From an uncultured Novosphingobium sp. (lineage in GTDB: Bacteria > Pseudomonadota > Alphaproteobacteria > Sphingomonadales > Sphingomonadaceae): 38,969 nucleotides of DNA. Shown one piece after another: positions 27,898-36,151 of this stretch (positions are counted from its first letter, which is position 1; each line of letters begins with the position of its first letter). The notes beneath the pieces are model-generated. The model was not told where the DNA came from. It saw nothing but the letters and a program-made list of their open reading frames with translations, and did not search any database. Position numbers and translations under genes: made by a program. Location of the stretch: NCBI GenBank assembly GCA_946886075.1, contig CAMPHR010000032.1:1-38969 (forward strand), written 5' to 3'.

Positions 27898-28947
27898 ATG
27901 TCCTATCAGCTTATCCGCCCGCTCTTTTTCGCGCTTGATGCGGAGCGCGCGCATCATCTTTCGGTCGCCCTACTGCGCATGATGCCGCTTCCCCATCCGT
28001 CAGCGGCCGACCCGGCACTGGCCCAGACCGTCGCTGGCATTAGCTTTCCCAATCCGGTCGGGCTGGCCGCAGGCTATGACAAGGAAGGGCTGGTCGCGCA
28101 CAAGATGCATGGCCTGGGCTTTGGCTTTGCCGAACTGGGGACGCTGACGCCGATGCCGCAAACGGGCAATCCCCAGCCGCGCCTGTTCCGCCTGGTAGAG
28201 GATCGCGCCGTCATCAACCGCATGGGTTTCAACAATGGCGGCCTCGCCGCAGCCGCTGAACGGGTCGCCAAGCGGCGCAAACCCGCTGGCAGCGGCACCG
28301 GGCCAGTGATCGGCATCAACATCGGCGCGAACAAGGACGCAGCCGATCGCATCGCCGATTATGTGACGGGCGTGACCTGCATGGCGCCGCTGGCCGATTA
28401 TCTGACGGTCAACATCTCCTCCCCCAATACGCCGGGCCTGCGCGCATTGCAGGACAGGGCGGCGCTGGACCAGTTGCTGGGGGCGGTCATGGCCGCACGG
28501 GGGGCGGACCGCACGCCTATCTTCCTGAAAGTCGCGCCTGATCTGGAGCCCGCCGATGTGGAAGATATCGCAGCCGCCTGCCTCGACCATCGCGTAGACG
28601 CGCTGATCGTGTCCAACACGACCATTTCCCGCCCCCCGCTCCGTTCGGCCGAGCGCCAAGAAAGCGGCGGGCTGTCGGGCGCGCCGCTCACCGACTTGTC
28701 ACTCCAGCGGCTCAAGGATTTTCGGGCGGTGCTCGGCAATCGCCTGCCGCTGATCGGGGTTGGCGGCATCGGCAATGCGGAACAGGCCTATGCCCGGCTC
28801 CGCGCCGGGGCGAGCCTTGTCCAGCTGTACAGCGCGCTAGTCTATGAAGGACCTTATCTCGCCAAGCGCATCAATGCAGGGCTGAAGCAGCTGATGGCGC
28901 GCGATGGCTTCGGGCATATCAGTGAGGTCATCGGCATCGACAGCTGA
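27898..28947 (+). CDS. pyrD: Quinone-dependent dihydroorotate dehydrogenase (class 2)
   Basis: 349 residues from ATG 27898. It oxidises dihydroorotate to orotate and passes electrons via FMN to the quinone pool, the fourth step of pyrimidine synthesis. Class 2 features are the N-terminal amphipathic extension (YQLIRPLFFALDAERAHHL), VGLAAGYDKEGLVAHKMHGL, VINRMGFNNGGLAA and NISSPNTPGLR with Ser175 as the catalytic base. FMN-binding GVGGIGNAEQAYARLRAGA is near the C-terminus. It stands alone, facing the ggt gene downstream. Confidence 0.97.
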   Translation: MSYQLIRPLFFALDAERAHHLSVALLRMMPLPHPSAADPALAQTVAGISFPNPVGLAAGYDKEGLVAHKMHGLGFGFAELGTLTPMPQTGNPQPRLFRLVEDRAVINRMGFNNGGLAAAAERVAKRRKPAGSGTGPVIGINIGANKDAADRIADYVTGVTCMAPLADYLTVNISSPNTPGLRALQDRAALDQLLGAVMAARGADRTPIFLKVAPDLEPADVEDIAAACLDHRVDALIVSNTTISRPPLRSAERQESGGLSGAPLTDLSLQRLKDFRAVLGNRLPLIGVGGIGNAEQAYARLRAGASLVQLYSALVYEGPYLAKRINAGLKQLMARDGFGHISEVIGIDS

Positions 28948-29005
28948 TCGTCGCGGCTGATCCCAGGGGACTTGCGGCGGCCCGACCGGACGATAGGGTG
29001 AAGAC

Positions 29006-30706
29006 ATGACGCCTCGCCTTGCTGGCCTGCTGGCCCCCCTTGCCTTCGCAATTTCCTGTGCCGCTCCGGTTGCGGCGCGCGAGCCTGTATCGCTCGGCGC
29101 GACCGTGTCCGCTGCCGATCCGCGCGCGGCGGCGGCGGGGCAGGAGATACTGCGTCAGGGCGGCAGCGCCACCGACGCCGCGATCGCCATGATGCTCACC
29201 CTCAACGTGGTAGAGCCGCATAATAGCGGCATCGGCGGCGGCGGCTTCCTGATGCACCATGACGGCGAGACGGGTGTGCTTGAGTCGATCGACGGGCGCG
29301 AAACCGCCCCCGCAGCGGCGCGGCCGGATCGCTTTATCGATGCTAACGGCCAGCCGCTCGATTTCCGTTCCGCCTGGCCGGGCGGCTATTCGGTGGGCGT
29401 GCCGGGCAATTTGCGGCTTGCCTGGGAAGCGCATCGCAAATGGGGCAAGCTCCCCTGGGCAAAGCTGTTCGCGCCCGCGATCCGCCTTGCCGACGAGGGG
29501 TTCGAGGTGCGCCAGCGGCTCGACACGGCGATGAGGGCGGCCGCGCCGATCTGGGCTGATTTCCCGGAGATACAGAAGTATTTCTGGGTGAACGGAGCCC
29601 CCGCCCCGATCGGGACAATGCTCAAGAACCCGCCGCTCGCCGCCCTTTTCCGGCGCATCGCAGCGGAAGGGCCCGATGCTTTTTACAAAGGCGAAACCGC
29701 GCGGATGATCGCCGCCACCGTCACCAATGCGCCGAAGAACCCGGTGCCGATGACAGAGGCCGACATCGCCGCCTATCAGGTGAAGGCGCGCAAGCCTGTC
29801 TGCGGCCCTTATCGCGGCTACAGCATTTGCGGTATGGGCCCGGCTTCGGCAGGCGGTATCACCGTGCTGCAGATATTGGGCATGGTCGAACGCTTTCCGC
29901 TCCGGCACTGGGGCAAGGATGATCCGCGTTCCTGGCATGTCATCGGTGAGGCGATGCGGCTGGCTTATGCCGATCGGGACAAATGGCTTGGCGATCCGGA
30001 ATTCGTGTCCGTGCCGATCGCCGGGCTGATCGATCCACATTATCTCAAGAAGCGATCGGCGCTCATAGCGCTCGGCCGTTCGCTCAATGACTATCGCCCG
30101 GGCACGCCACCGGGCGCTGAAGCCCGCACCGCCGCCGCGCCACAGCCCGAAAGCGGCACGAGCCATTTCGTGGCGATCGACCGGGATGGCGACATAGCGG
30201 CCTGGACGTCTACCATCGAGAGCTTCTTCGGCAGCCAGCTGATCGCCGATGGCGTGATCCTCAACAATGAACTGACCGACTTCAGCTTCACGCCCGAGAA
30301 AAATGGCGCGCCGGTCGCCAATCGGGTGGAGCCGGGCAAGCGGCCGCTGTCCTCCATGTCGCCCACCATCGTTTATGATGGCAACGGCATACCGGTCTTC
30401 ACCGTTGGCGCGGCGGGCGGACGGACCATCATCATGCAGGTGACAAAAGCGCTGATCGCCCATTTCGACTGGGGCCTGTCAGCGCAGGATTCGATCGCCA
30501 TGGGCCTCGAATTTTTCGACGGCAATGGTTTGGTGCTGGAGAAGGGGACGGCGCTCGAAGCGATGAAAGCGCCGCTGGAGGCTTGGGGTCATAAGGTCAC
30601 GATCGCGCCGATGGGATTGAAGGCGAACGCGGCGGAACGCGAAGCCGACGGGCGGTGGCAGGGGGCGGCCGATCCGAGGAGCCCTGGGGTTTCGCTTCAG
30701 GAGTAA
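29006..30706 (+). CDS. ggt: Periplasmic gamma-glutamyltransferase
   Basis: 566 residues. A signal peptide is evident (MTPRLAGLLAPLAFAISCAAPVAA, cleavage after AA near 24-25). The enzyme is made as a precursor that self-cleaves before Thr385 in GTSHFVAIDRDGD, giving large and small subunits. Further family motifs are GGSATDAAIAMMLTLNVVEP, GIGGGGFLMHHDG, AWPGGYSVGVPGNLRL, and RPLSSMSPTIV plus GAAGGRTIIMQV in the small subunit. It hydrolyses or transfers the gamma-glutamyl group of glutathione. It is followed by a family C repeat. Confidence 0.95.
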   Translation: MTPRLAGLLAPLAFAISCAAPVAAREPVSLGATVSAADPRAAAAGQEILRQGGSATDAAIAMMLTLNVVEPHNSGIGGGGFLMHHDGETGVLESIDGRETAPAAARPDRFIDANGQPLDFRSAWPGGYSVGVPGNLRLAWEAHRKWGKLPWAKLFAPAIRLADEGFEVRQRLDTAMRAAAPIWADFPEIQKYFWVNGAPAPIGTMLKNPPLAALFRRIAAEGPDAFYKGETARMIAATVTNAPKNPVPMTEADIAAYQVKARKPVCGPYRGYSICGMGPASAGGITVLQILGMVERFPLRHWGKDDPRSWHVIGEAMRLAYADRDKWLGDPEFVSVPIAGLIDPHYLKKRSALIALGRSLNDYRPGTPPGAEARTAAAPQPESGTSHFVAIDRDGDIAAWTSTIESFFGSQLIADGVILNNELTDFSFTPEKNGAPVANRVEPGKRPLSSMSPTIVYDGNGIPVFTVGAAGGRTIIMQVTKALIAHFDWGLSAQDSIAMGLEFFDGNGLVLEKGTALEAMKAPLEAWGHKVTIAPMGLKANAAEREADGRWQGAADPRSPGVSLQE

Positions 30707-30720
30707 GCCCCTCCACCTAC

Positions 30721-30799
30721 CCCGTCATCCCAGCGAAAGCTGGGATCTCAGGCCTCAGCGCGCAGCCGCACGAGATCCCAGCTTCCGCTGGGATGACGG
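30721..30799. repeat. Palindromic intergenic repeat (family C, copy 1)
   Basis: CCCGTCATCCCAGCGAAAGC ... GCTTCCGCTGGGATGACGG with inner TGGGATCTC/GAGATCCCA arms. It lies between ggt and the convergent lipoprotein gene. Copy 2 is at 36894-36979 between tolQ and tolR. Confidence 0.88.
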
Positions 30800-30820
30800 A
30801 GTGGGGAGACAGGATGAACC

Positions 30821-31315
30821 TCACCCCTTCAAATCCAACCCCGCGACGTTGAACTGGAACGGGAAGGTCTTGTCTTTCGGGCCAACCACCAGATTGACCT
30901 TCAGCAGCTTGCTCCCCTTGATCGCCTGATCCGCCTTGGCCGCGGGCAGCACCTCTATGCCGTCCTTGTTCTCCGTCATCCGCCCGCGCCATTCATGGGT
31001 CTTGCCGTCGTCCGTCACGGCGGTCACGCGGCAGTCGGACAGGTCGCAACTGAACGGCGCGCCGACCAGCTTCACCGTCACCTCCGCTCCACCTTCCGCC
31101 ATCGGCTGGACCAGCAGAACCGAGAAAGTATCTTCGGCGGTCATCGTCTGGACGCTGTTGGCGCTGCCGATATAGGCGACTTTGGGCTTGCCCGCCTGCC
31201 CGCCTTCATACTTCCATTGCTGGCCGATCTGCTCGCGCTGCGTCGGCCCTTCCTTGTCGCTGCCAGAGCAGCCCGCCAGAAAGCCGATCGCCGCCAGCAT
31301 CCATAGGCTTCGCAT
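30821..31315 (-). CDS. Putative lipoprotein of unknown function
   Basis: 164 residues from ATG 31315 (an earlier ATG at 31333 adds MKRRCA). A type II signal with lipobox FLAGC at Cys16 marks it as a lipoprotein. The mature part is soluble, with two cysteines (SCDLSDCRV) that may form a disulfide and a C-terminal beta-type pattern (KLLKVNLVVGPKDKTFPFQF). I recognise no domain. It is a single gene between the family C repeat and sufE, on the same strand as sufE but with a 68-bp gap. Confidence 0.75.
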   Translation of the reverse strand: MRSLWMLAAIGFLAGCSGSDKEGPTQREQIGQQWKYEGGQAGKPKVAYIGSANSVQTMTAEDTFSVLLVQPMAEGGAEVTVKLVGAPFSCDLSDCRVTAVTDDGKTHEWRGRMTENKDGIEVLPAAKADQAIKGSKLLKVNLVVGPKDKTFPFQFNVAGLDLKG

Positions 31316-31383
31316 CGCGCATCTCCTCTTCATCCGTTTCGATCACGGAAGGAGAACGCCGGTACGTCGGGAGGTTTCCCGCC

Positions 31384-31797
31384 TCAGCTGTAGCGTTCGG
31401 CGGTCTGCCGGATCAGCGCGATCATGTTGGGGATGCCCTGTGTCCGGTTGGAGCTGAGCTGATTTTTAAGGTCGAAGGGCGCCAGGTCGCCTTCGATGTT
31501 TGCCGCCGCGATCTCTGCTGGCAGCCTGTCCTGCACCGTCAGCAGGACGAGCGCGATGATCCCCTTGGTGATCGCCGCATTGCTGTCCGCCAGGAAATGC
31601 AGCCGCCCGTCGTCCCGCACGGTGGGATAGACCCACACCGCCGCCGAACAGCCCCGCACCAGCGTCGCGTCGGTCTTGAGCGCGTCAGGCATCGACTCCA
31701 GCGCGCGGCCGAGGTCGATCAGCAGCCGGTAGCGGTCGTCCGCGTCCAGAAATTCATATTCTTCCTGAAGATCGGCAAGGGCGGGGGCAGATGTCAT
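31384..31797 (-). CDS. sufE: Cysteine desulfuration protein SufE
   Basis: 137 residues from ATG 31797 (MTSAPALADLQEEYEFL). The sulfur-accepting Cys50 lies in TLVRGCSAAVWV, and FLADSNAAITKGIIALVLLT and NLSSNRT-like LSSNRTQGIPNMI are typical. It takes the persulfide from SufS (21078-22370) and carries it to SufB. It is not within the suf operon but about 5 kb outside its promoter end, behind the psp genes and on the same strand. Confidence 0.94.
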   Translation of the reverse strand: MTSAPALADLQEEYEFLDADDRYRLLIDLGRALESMPDALKTDATLVRGCSAAVWVYPTVRDDGRLHFLADSNAAITKGIIALVLLTVQDRLPAEIAAANIEGDLAPFDLKNQLSSNRTQGIPNMIALIRQTAERYS

Positions 31798-31847
31798 AGC
31801 CCGCATATAGGCGGAAAAGCGGCCCGCGAAAGCCGCTTTTCCTGATC

Positions 31848-32066
31848 TCACGGATCGACGCCCGCCGCGATCGCCTCCAGCTTGCGGATACGTTCCTTAA
31901 GGTCCGCCATCTCGATCCTGCCTCCCACAATCGGAACGCTGTCGGTGGGGTGGGCAAGCTCGGCGCGCTTGAGCGCCAGCCAGCCGTCCCATCCGCGTAG
32001 CGCCGCCATCGCGACGATCAGCAGCGCCAGCAGACTGCTTACGGCGATAAAGGCCAGTTCCTGCAT
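31848..32066 (-). CDS. Small PspB-like membrane protein at the end of the psp operon
   Basis: 72 residues, with an excellent GGAGG five bases from ATG 32066. An N-terminal span (LAFIAVSSLLALLIVAMAAL) is followed by a soluble segment and a final coiled-coil-like helix (MADLKERIRKLEAIAAGVDP). The plan resembles PspB: a short membrane anchor then a heptad helix ending in LEAI. A proper PspB is already present at 32469-32750, so this is a second, divergent one or a PspD-like partner. It lies directly behind pspC and before sufE. Confidence 0.7.
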   Translation of the reverse strand: MQELAFIAVSSLLALLIVAMAALRGWDGWLALKRAELAHPTDSVPIVGGRIEMADLKERIRKLEAIAAGVDP

Positions 32067-32086
32067 ATCATCCTCCGCACGCCCGT

Positions 32087-32467
32087 TCAGCGCAGGCTGT
32101 CGATTTCATCCGCCAGCCTTGTGTTGCGGCTGGTGTAGAAAGTCTCGATGTCCGCCAGCCGCCGGTCAATGTCGCGAAATTTCGACCGCACGTCCCGCGC
32201 CGACCGTGCCGGGTTTGTCCGCACGCCCTGCCAGAATTTCTCGTCATCCCGGTCGGCATAGAGGCCAAGCGGCTTGTTCTCGCCAAAATAGGCGACCGCG
32301 AAATAGGCGATCAGCGACCAGGGAAAGGCGCCCATCAGCGTCACCAGCACCGCGCCGACGCGAACCCATGTCACGTCGATGCCGGTATAATCGGCGATGC
32401 CTGCGCATACGCCCATCCATTTGCCATTCTGCTTGTCGAGGTAGAATTTGGTGCGGCGCGCAGCCAT
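32087..32467 (-). CDS. pspC: Phage-shock protein C
   Basis: 126 residues from ATG 32467. The PspC domain is at the N-terminus: KFYLDKQNGKWMGVCAGIAD, YTGIDVTWVRVGAVLVTLMG, then a membrane span PWSLIAYFAVAYF. The C-terminal half is charged and helical (RDIDRRLADIETFYTSRNTRL), likely a coiled coil. It relays envelope stress to PspA. It sits between pspB (one-base gap) and the small membrane gene. Confidence 0.92.
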   Translation of the reverse strand: MAARRTKFYLDKQNGKWMGVCAGIADYTGIDVTWVRVGAVLVTLMGAFPWSLIAYFAVAYFGENKPLGLYADRDDEKFWQGVRTNPARSARDVRSKFRDIDRRLADIETFYTSRNTRLADEIDSLR

Positions 32468-32468
32468 G

Positions 32469-32750
32469 TCAGTTCCTCCTGCCGATATCCTGGCGGTCAA
32501 AATCATAAGCATCGTCGGGCGCCGGGCGCGCCGGACGGAAATCGGGATTGTCGGCAGCAACGATCCGCTCGACCGTCTGCAGCCGGTCCTCCAGCCGCCG
32601 GGCGAGCAGGTGCAGCTCGTCCAGCAGCCGCTCATCCTCGTCAGTGATCTTGGGCGCCTGCTTCCACTTGGTCGTATAATGCAGGATCAGCCACGGCATG
32701 CCGATGAACAGCATGCCGCAGATCATGATCGGCAGAAACACATCCTCCAT
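32469..32750 (-). CDS. pspB: Phage-shock protein B
   Basis: 93 residues. An N-terminal membrane anchor (FLPIMICGMLFIGMPWLILHY) is followed by a helix with PspB character (DEDERLLDELHLLARRLEDR, LQTVERIVAADNPDFRP). It works with PspC as the membrane sensor that releases PspA and PspF. It lies 17 bp beyond pspA. Confidence 0.9.
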   Translation of the reverse strand: MEDVFLPIMICGMLFIGMPWLILHYTTKWKQAPKITDEDERLLDELHLLARRLEDRLQTVERIVAADNPDFRPARPAPDDAYDFDRQDIGRRN

Positions 32751-32767
32751 GCGTCAATCTCCCCTGT

Positions 32768-33436
32768 TCAGGCGGGCCGGTTCATGCTGGCTTTCAGCGC
32801 GGCGAGTTCGGCATCGACCTTCTCGGTCGATTGCAGTTCGGCGATCTCTTCCTCCAGCGTCTTCTGACCCTGACCGAGATTGAGAGCGTCGGCCCGTCCC
32901 TCGGCCATGTCGACCCGCCGCTCCAGCATGTCGAAGCGGGCAAAGGCCTCATTCACCTTCTCACCCGCATAGGCCTCGCGCATGCGCAGCCGGTTTTGCG
33001 CGCTTTCCATCCGGCTTACCAGACTGTTCTGGCGCGTCCGTGCCTCGCGCAGCTTGGCTTGCAGCTTCGCGATGTCCTCCTCGGAAGCTTTCAGCGCTTC
33101 GTCCAGCAGCTCGATCTCGCCGCCAAGCTGGGCCGCCATGTCGGCCGCCTTCTGCTTCTCGACCAGCGCGGCCTTTGCCAGATCCTCGCGATCCTTGCTG
33201 AGCGCGAGTTGCGCCTTTTCGGTCCAGCTGTCCTGCAAGGCGTTGAGCTTGCCGATATGGCGCCGCATCTCTTTCTGGTCGGCGATGGTGCGCGCGGCCG
33301 AAGCGCGCACCTCGACCAGTGTTTCCTCCATCTCCAGGATGATCATGCGGATCATCTTGGCCGGATCTTCGGCCCGGTCGAGCAGGTCGGTGACATTGGC
33401 GGCGATGATGTCGCGCGTGCGAGAAAAAATACCCAT
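32768..33436 (-). CDS. pspA: Phage-shock protein A
   Basis: 222 residues from ATG 33436 (MGIFSRTRDIIAANVTDLLD). PspA/IM30 family: an all-helical ESCRT-III-like peripheral membrane protein with the conserved opening IFSRTRDIIAANV and a long coiled coil, including AEDPAKMIRMIILEMEETL and MESAQNRLRMREAYAGEKV. It both stabilises the membrane and inhibits PspF. A sigma-54 promoter and an upstream palindrome lie just before it, in the divergent pspF gap. A perfect palindrome GCAAAGC-G-GCTTTGC occupies 33457-33471, near the expected mRNA start. Confidence 0.95.
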   Translation of the reverse strand: MGIFSRTRDIIAANVTDLLDRAEDPAKMIRMIILEMEETLVEVRASAARTIADQKEMRRHIGKLNALQDSWTEKAQLALSKDREDLAKAALVEKQKAADMAAQLGGEIELLDEALKASEEDIAKLQAKLREARTRQNSLVSRMESAQNRLRMREAYAGEKVNEAFARFDMLERRVDMAEGRADALNLGQGQKTLEEEIAELQSTEKVDAELAALKASMNRPA

Positions 33437-33479
33437 CGGAACTGCGATCCTTCCGTGCAAAGCGGCTTTGCCACTCCTT

Positions 33480-33495
33480 TGCAGAAGCCGTGCCA
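33480..33495 (-). promoter_or_regulatory. Sigma-54 promoter of the psp operon
   Basis: The minus strand reads TGGCACGGCTTCTGCA, matching the -24/-12 consensus TGGCACG-N4-TTGCA with one difference (CTGCA). GG and GC are ten bases apart, as required. The expected start is near 33469, about 33 bp before pspA ATG. This agrees with a divergent PspF activator. Confidence 0.8.
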
Positions 33496-33507
33496 AATGG
33501 GCGCACC

Positions 33508-33522
33508 GCGCATTTTACGCGC
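33508..33522. promoter_or_regulatory. Candidate PspF upstream activator site
   Basis: GCGC-ATTTTAC-GCGC, a short dyad about 30-40 bp upstream of the sigma-54 promoter, in the pspA-pspF gap. Placement fits an enhancer, although it is rather near. Assignment rests on symmetry and position only. Confidence 0.35.
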
Positions 33523-33586
33523 ATTTCTTTAAGAGGTAGACCGGTCTTCATTGCCAACAGATGGTAATTATCGCCATATATTGGGC

Positions 33587-34621
33587 ATGGAGCGTAACAC
33601 CCAGTTCATCGGTCAATCGCCTGCCTTCCTCGACGCGGTCGAGCAAGCCAGCCGAGCAGCCGAGCTTGACCGACCGATTTTGGTGGTGGGCGAGCGCGGC
33701 ACTGGCAAGGAGCTGATCGCCGAGCGCCTGCACCGCCTGTCGCCCCGCTGGGGCGAGCCGCTGATCATCATGAATTGCGCAGCGTTGCCCGAAACCTTGA
33801 TCGAGGCGGAGCTGTTCGGCCATGAGCAGGGCGCCTTCACCGGCGCCACGCGAGCCCGCGCCGGACGGTTTGAGGAAGCCCATGGCGGCACCCTGTTCCT
33901 CGATGAACTGGCGACGCTCTCGATGGCCGCGCAGGAGCGGCTGCTGCGGGTCATTGAATATGGGGAAGTGACCCGTATCGGCGCATCGCGGCCGATGACG
34001 GTCGATGTCCGCATCATCGCCGCCACCAACGAAGATCTGCCCACGCTGGCGGAGGCGGGCCGCTTCCGCGCCGACCTGCTCGACCGGCTGAGCTTCGAAG
34101 TCATCACCCTGCCGCCGCTGCGGGTACGTGAGGGGGATGTCGCGGTGCTCGCCGATCATTTCGGCAGGCGGATGGCGGCCGAGCTGGGGTGGCCCGAATG
34201 GCCTGGCTTTTCCGCCGACTGCCTCGCCGAGCTGGAAGCCCATGCATGGCCCGGCAATGTCCGCGAGCTGCGCAATGTCGTGGAGCGCGCCGTCTACCGC
34301 TGGAACCAGCCCGTCCACCCGGTGGCGCAGATCGTCTTCGACCCCTTCGCCTCCCCCTGGAAGGCGCAGCCGATCGCGACGACGAGCGAGGCGCCCGCAC
34401 CCGCGCCCAGCCTCGCCCCCGTCAGTGACCTGCGCGCCGCCGTGGACGCGCATGAAGCCGCGATCGTCCAGGCGACACTCCAGCGCCACCGCTACAACCA
34501 GCGCGCCACAGCCAAGGCGCTGGGCCTAAGCTATGATCAGCTACGCCATTGCATGAAAAAGCATGGCCTGGGCCCCGACCGCGCGGATCAGCGCGTCGGC
34601 ACAGGCTCCGCACCGGAATAG
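33587..34621 (+). CDS. pspF: Sigma-54-dependent activator PspF
   Basis: 344 residues from ATG 33587. No receiver domain: the AAA+ core starts at once with [10 protein letters not shown] (Walker A, about 34-43), GAFTGATR at 82-89 (the sigma-54-contacting loop), FLDELATLS and a HTH of Fis type at the C-terminus ([22 protein letters not shown]). It drives the pspA promoter and is held by PspA. The linker at about 265-285 is Ala/Pro-rich. The 3' end overlaps the convergent dehydrogenase gene by 34 bp. Confidence 0.92.
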   Translation: MERNTQFIGQSPAFLDAVEQASRAAELDRPILVVGERGTGKELIAERLHRLSPRWGEPLIIMNCAALPETLIEAELFGHEQGAFTGATRARAGRFEEAHGGTLFLDELATLSMAAQERLLRVIEYGEVTRIGASRPMTVDVRIIAATNEDLPTLAEAGRFRADLLDRLSFEVITLPPLRVREGDVAVLADHFGRRMAAELGWPEWPGFSADCLAELEAHAWPGNVRELRNVVERAVYRWNQPVHPVAQIVFDPFASPWKAQPIATTSEAPAPAPSLAPVSDLRAAVDAHEAAIVQATLQRHRYNQRATAKALGLSYDQLRHCMKKHGLGPDRADQRVGTGSAPE

Positions 34622-35466
34622 TCGTAGAAGCCCTTGCCGGTCTTCCGCCCGAGCCAGCCTGCCTCGACATATTTCACCAGCAGCGGCGCGGGGCGATATT
34701 TGGAATCGCCCGTGGTCGACCGCAGCACGTTCAACACCTCAAGGCAGGTATCCAGCCCGACAAAGTCCGCCAGCGTCAGCGGCCCCATCGGATGGTTGAG
34801 CCCGACGCGCACGCCCATGTCGATGTCGCGGATGTTGGCGACGCCCTCGCCCAGGGCGAAGATGGACTCATTGATCATCGGCAACAGGATGCGGTTGACC
34901 ACAAAGCCTGGGGAATCGAACGCCTGCACGACATTCTTGCCCAGACGCGCGGCGAAGGCCTCCACCGTTGCAACCGTCTCATCCGAAGTCGCAAGACCCC
35001 GGATAAGTTCGATCAGCGCCATGACCTGAACGGGGTTGAAGAAGTGGATGCCGACGAACAGCGCCGGATCGGGCACCACCTGCGCCAGTCGGGTGATGGG
35101 GATGGACGAGGTATTGCTCGCCAGGATCGTGCCGGGGGTGATCACCGCGCCGACATTGGTGAAGATCGTGCGCTTGATATCTTCCCGCTCGGTCGCCGCC
35201 TCTATCACAAGCTGTGCGCCAGCCAGCGGAGCCAGGTCGCCACTCGGGCGGATGCGGGCGAACGCCGCTTCGGAGTCTTCGGGGCTGATCTTCCCCTTCT
35301 CCACAGCCCGTCCGAGCTGCTTGGAAATATCCTGCAGCCCCTTTTGCGCGCGCGCCAGATCGACGTCGCACAGGATTACATCATAGCCAGCCTGCGCGCT
35401 GACCTGCGCAATTCCAGCGCCCATCTGACCGGCGCCGATCACGCCTATAGTCTGAATGTCGGTCAT
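34588..35466 (-). CDS. 3-hydroxybutyryl-CoA dehydrogenase
   Basis: 292 residues. The NAD-binding opening is [20 protein letters not shown]; the catalytic His141 is in [10 protein letters not shown], and [12 protein letters not shown] and [17 protein letters not shown] are typical of the short (hbd/paaH-like) family. It oxidises 3-hydroxyacyl-CoA to the 3-keto form. It can serve butyrate, poly-hydroxybutyrate or phenylacetate pathways. No partner thiolase or crotonase is beside it. Monocistronic. Confidence 0.94.
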   Translation of the reverse strand: MTDIQTIGVIGAGQMGAGIAQVSAQAGYDVILCDVDLARAQKGLQDISKQLGRAVEKGKISPEDSEAAFARIRPSGDLAPLAGAQLVIEAATEREDIKRTIFTNVGAVITPGTILASNTSSIPITRLAQVVPDPALFVGIHFFNPVQVMALIELIRGLATSDETVATVEAFAARLGKNVVQAFDSPGFVVNRILLPMINESIFALGEGVANIRDIDMGVRVGLNHPMGPLTLADFVGLDTCLEVLNVLRSTTGDSKYRPAPLLVKYVEAGWLGRKTGKGFYDYSGAEPVPTR

Positions 35467-35573
35467 GCCATTGTCCTTGAAAAACCAATTTGCTGCCCAC
35501 TAGCGCCATGGCAGGCGGGGAGCCAGCGCTTTTGATCGGCAAGCACAACGAACACTGTGTTAATGCAGGCTGA

Positions 35574-35623
35574 GCGCGCCCTGTTTATGGGACGGATAGC
35601 CCCGGCTGTCCGGCAGGGCGCGC
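35574..35623 (+). promoter_or_regulatory. Structured leader upstream of ybgC-tol
   Basis: GCGCGCCCTG (35574-35583) and CAGGGCGCGC (35614-35623) are perfect 10-base inverse arms around a 30-base loop that contains a weaker GGAC..GTCC hairpin. A T-rich stretch (CCTCTTTCATTT) follows. It lies 58 bp before the ybgC ATG. It may be a leader structure or attenuator; no known riboswitch class was recognised. Confidence 0.45.
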
Positions 35624-35680
35624 GCGCCTCTTTCATTTCCGGCTTTGCCTGCCGCCCGCATGATGGTTAAAAGGCCGCGC

Positions 35681-36151
35681 ATGTTCGTAACAGCGCCCAT
35701 GCCCGAGCCGGCGGCCGGAAGGTTCATTGCCGCCGTGCATCACTTTCCCGTGCGCGTCTATTTCGAGGATACGGACCTGTCCGGCGTCGTCTATCACGCC
35801 AATTACCTGCGCTATATGGAGCGCGCGCGGTCCGACATGCTGCGCGTCGCCGGTATCAACCAGCGCGCCGCGCAGGAAGATGGTACTGGCGTCTATGCCG
35901 TCACCGGCCTCACCATCGACTACAGGCGCCCGGCGCGGCTCGATGACGACCTGCTAGTGGAAAGCCATGTGACAAACATCCGCCCCGTCGCCTGCACCAT
36001 TCATCAAAGAGTCAGGCGCGGCGATGAAATACTGACGGACGGCGAAGTCTCTGTCGCCTTCTTGACACTTGTGGGCCGCCCGACCCGGCAACCAAAGCCC
36101 TGGATCGACATTTTCAGCCGTTTGATGAGAGGGGAAGACATCAACTCATGA
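35681..36151 (+). CDS. ybgC: Tol-Pal-associated acyl-CoA thioesterase YbgC
   Basis: 156 residues if begun at ATG 35681, which has AAAAGG seven bases upstream; ATG 35660 or 35699 are possible. The hot-dog fold signature FPVRVYFEDTDLSGVVYHANYLRYMERAR has the catalytic Asp in DTDLSG and a conserved Tyr-His. YbgC hydrolyses short acyl-CoA or acyl-ACP thioesters and is found as the first gene of tol-pal operons. Its stop overlaps the tolQ ATG. Confidence 0.92.
   Translation: MFVTAPMPEPAAGRFIAAVHHFPVRVYFEDTDLSGVVYHANYLRYMERARSDMLRVAGINQRAAQEDGTGVYAVTGLTIDYRRPARLDDDLLVESHVTNIRPVACTIHQRVRRGDEILTDGEVSVAFLTLVGRPTRQPKPWIDIFSRLMRGEDINS

Noticed and set aside
28928..30463. 511-codon minus-strand frame opposite ggt
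   Set aside because: Antisense shadow of a gene with a signal peptide and catalytic Thr.
33456..33475. A second TGGCA...TTGCA pair near pspA as another sigma-54 site
   Set aside because: GG and GC are twelve bases apart, not ten.
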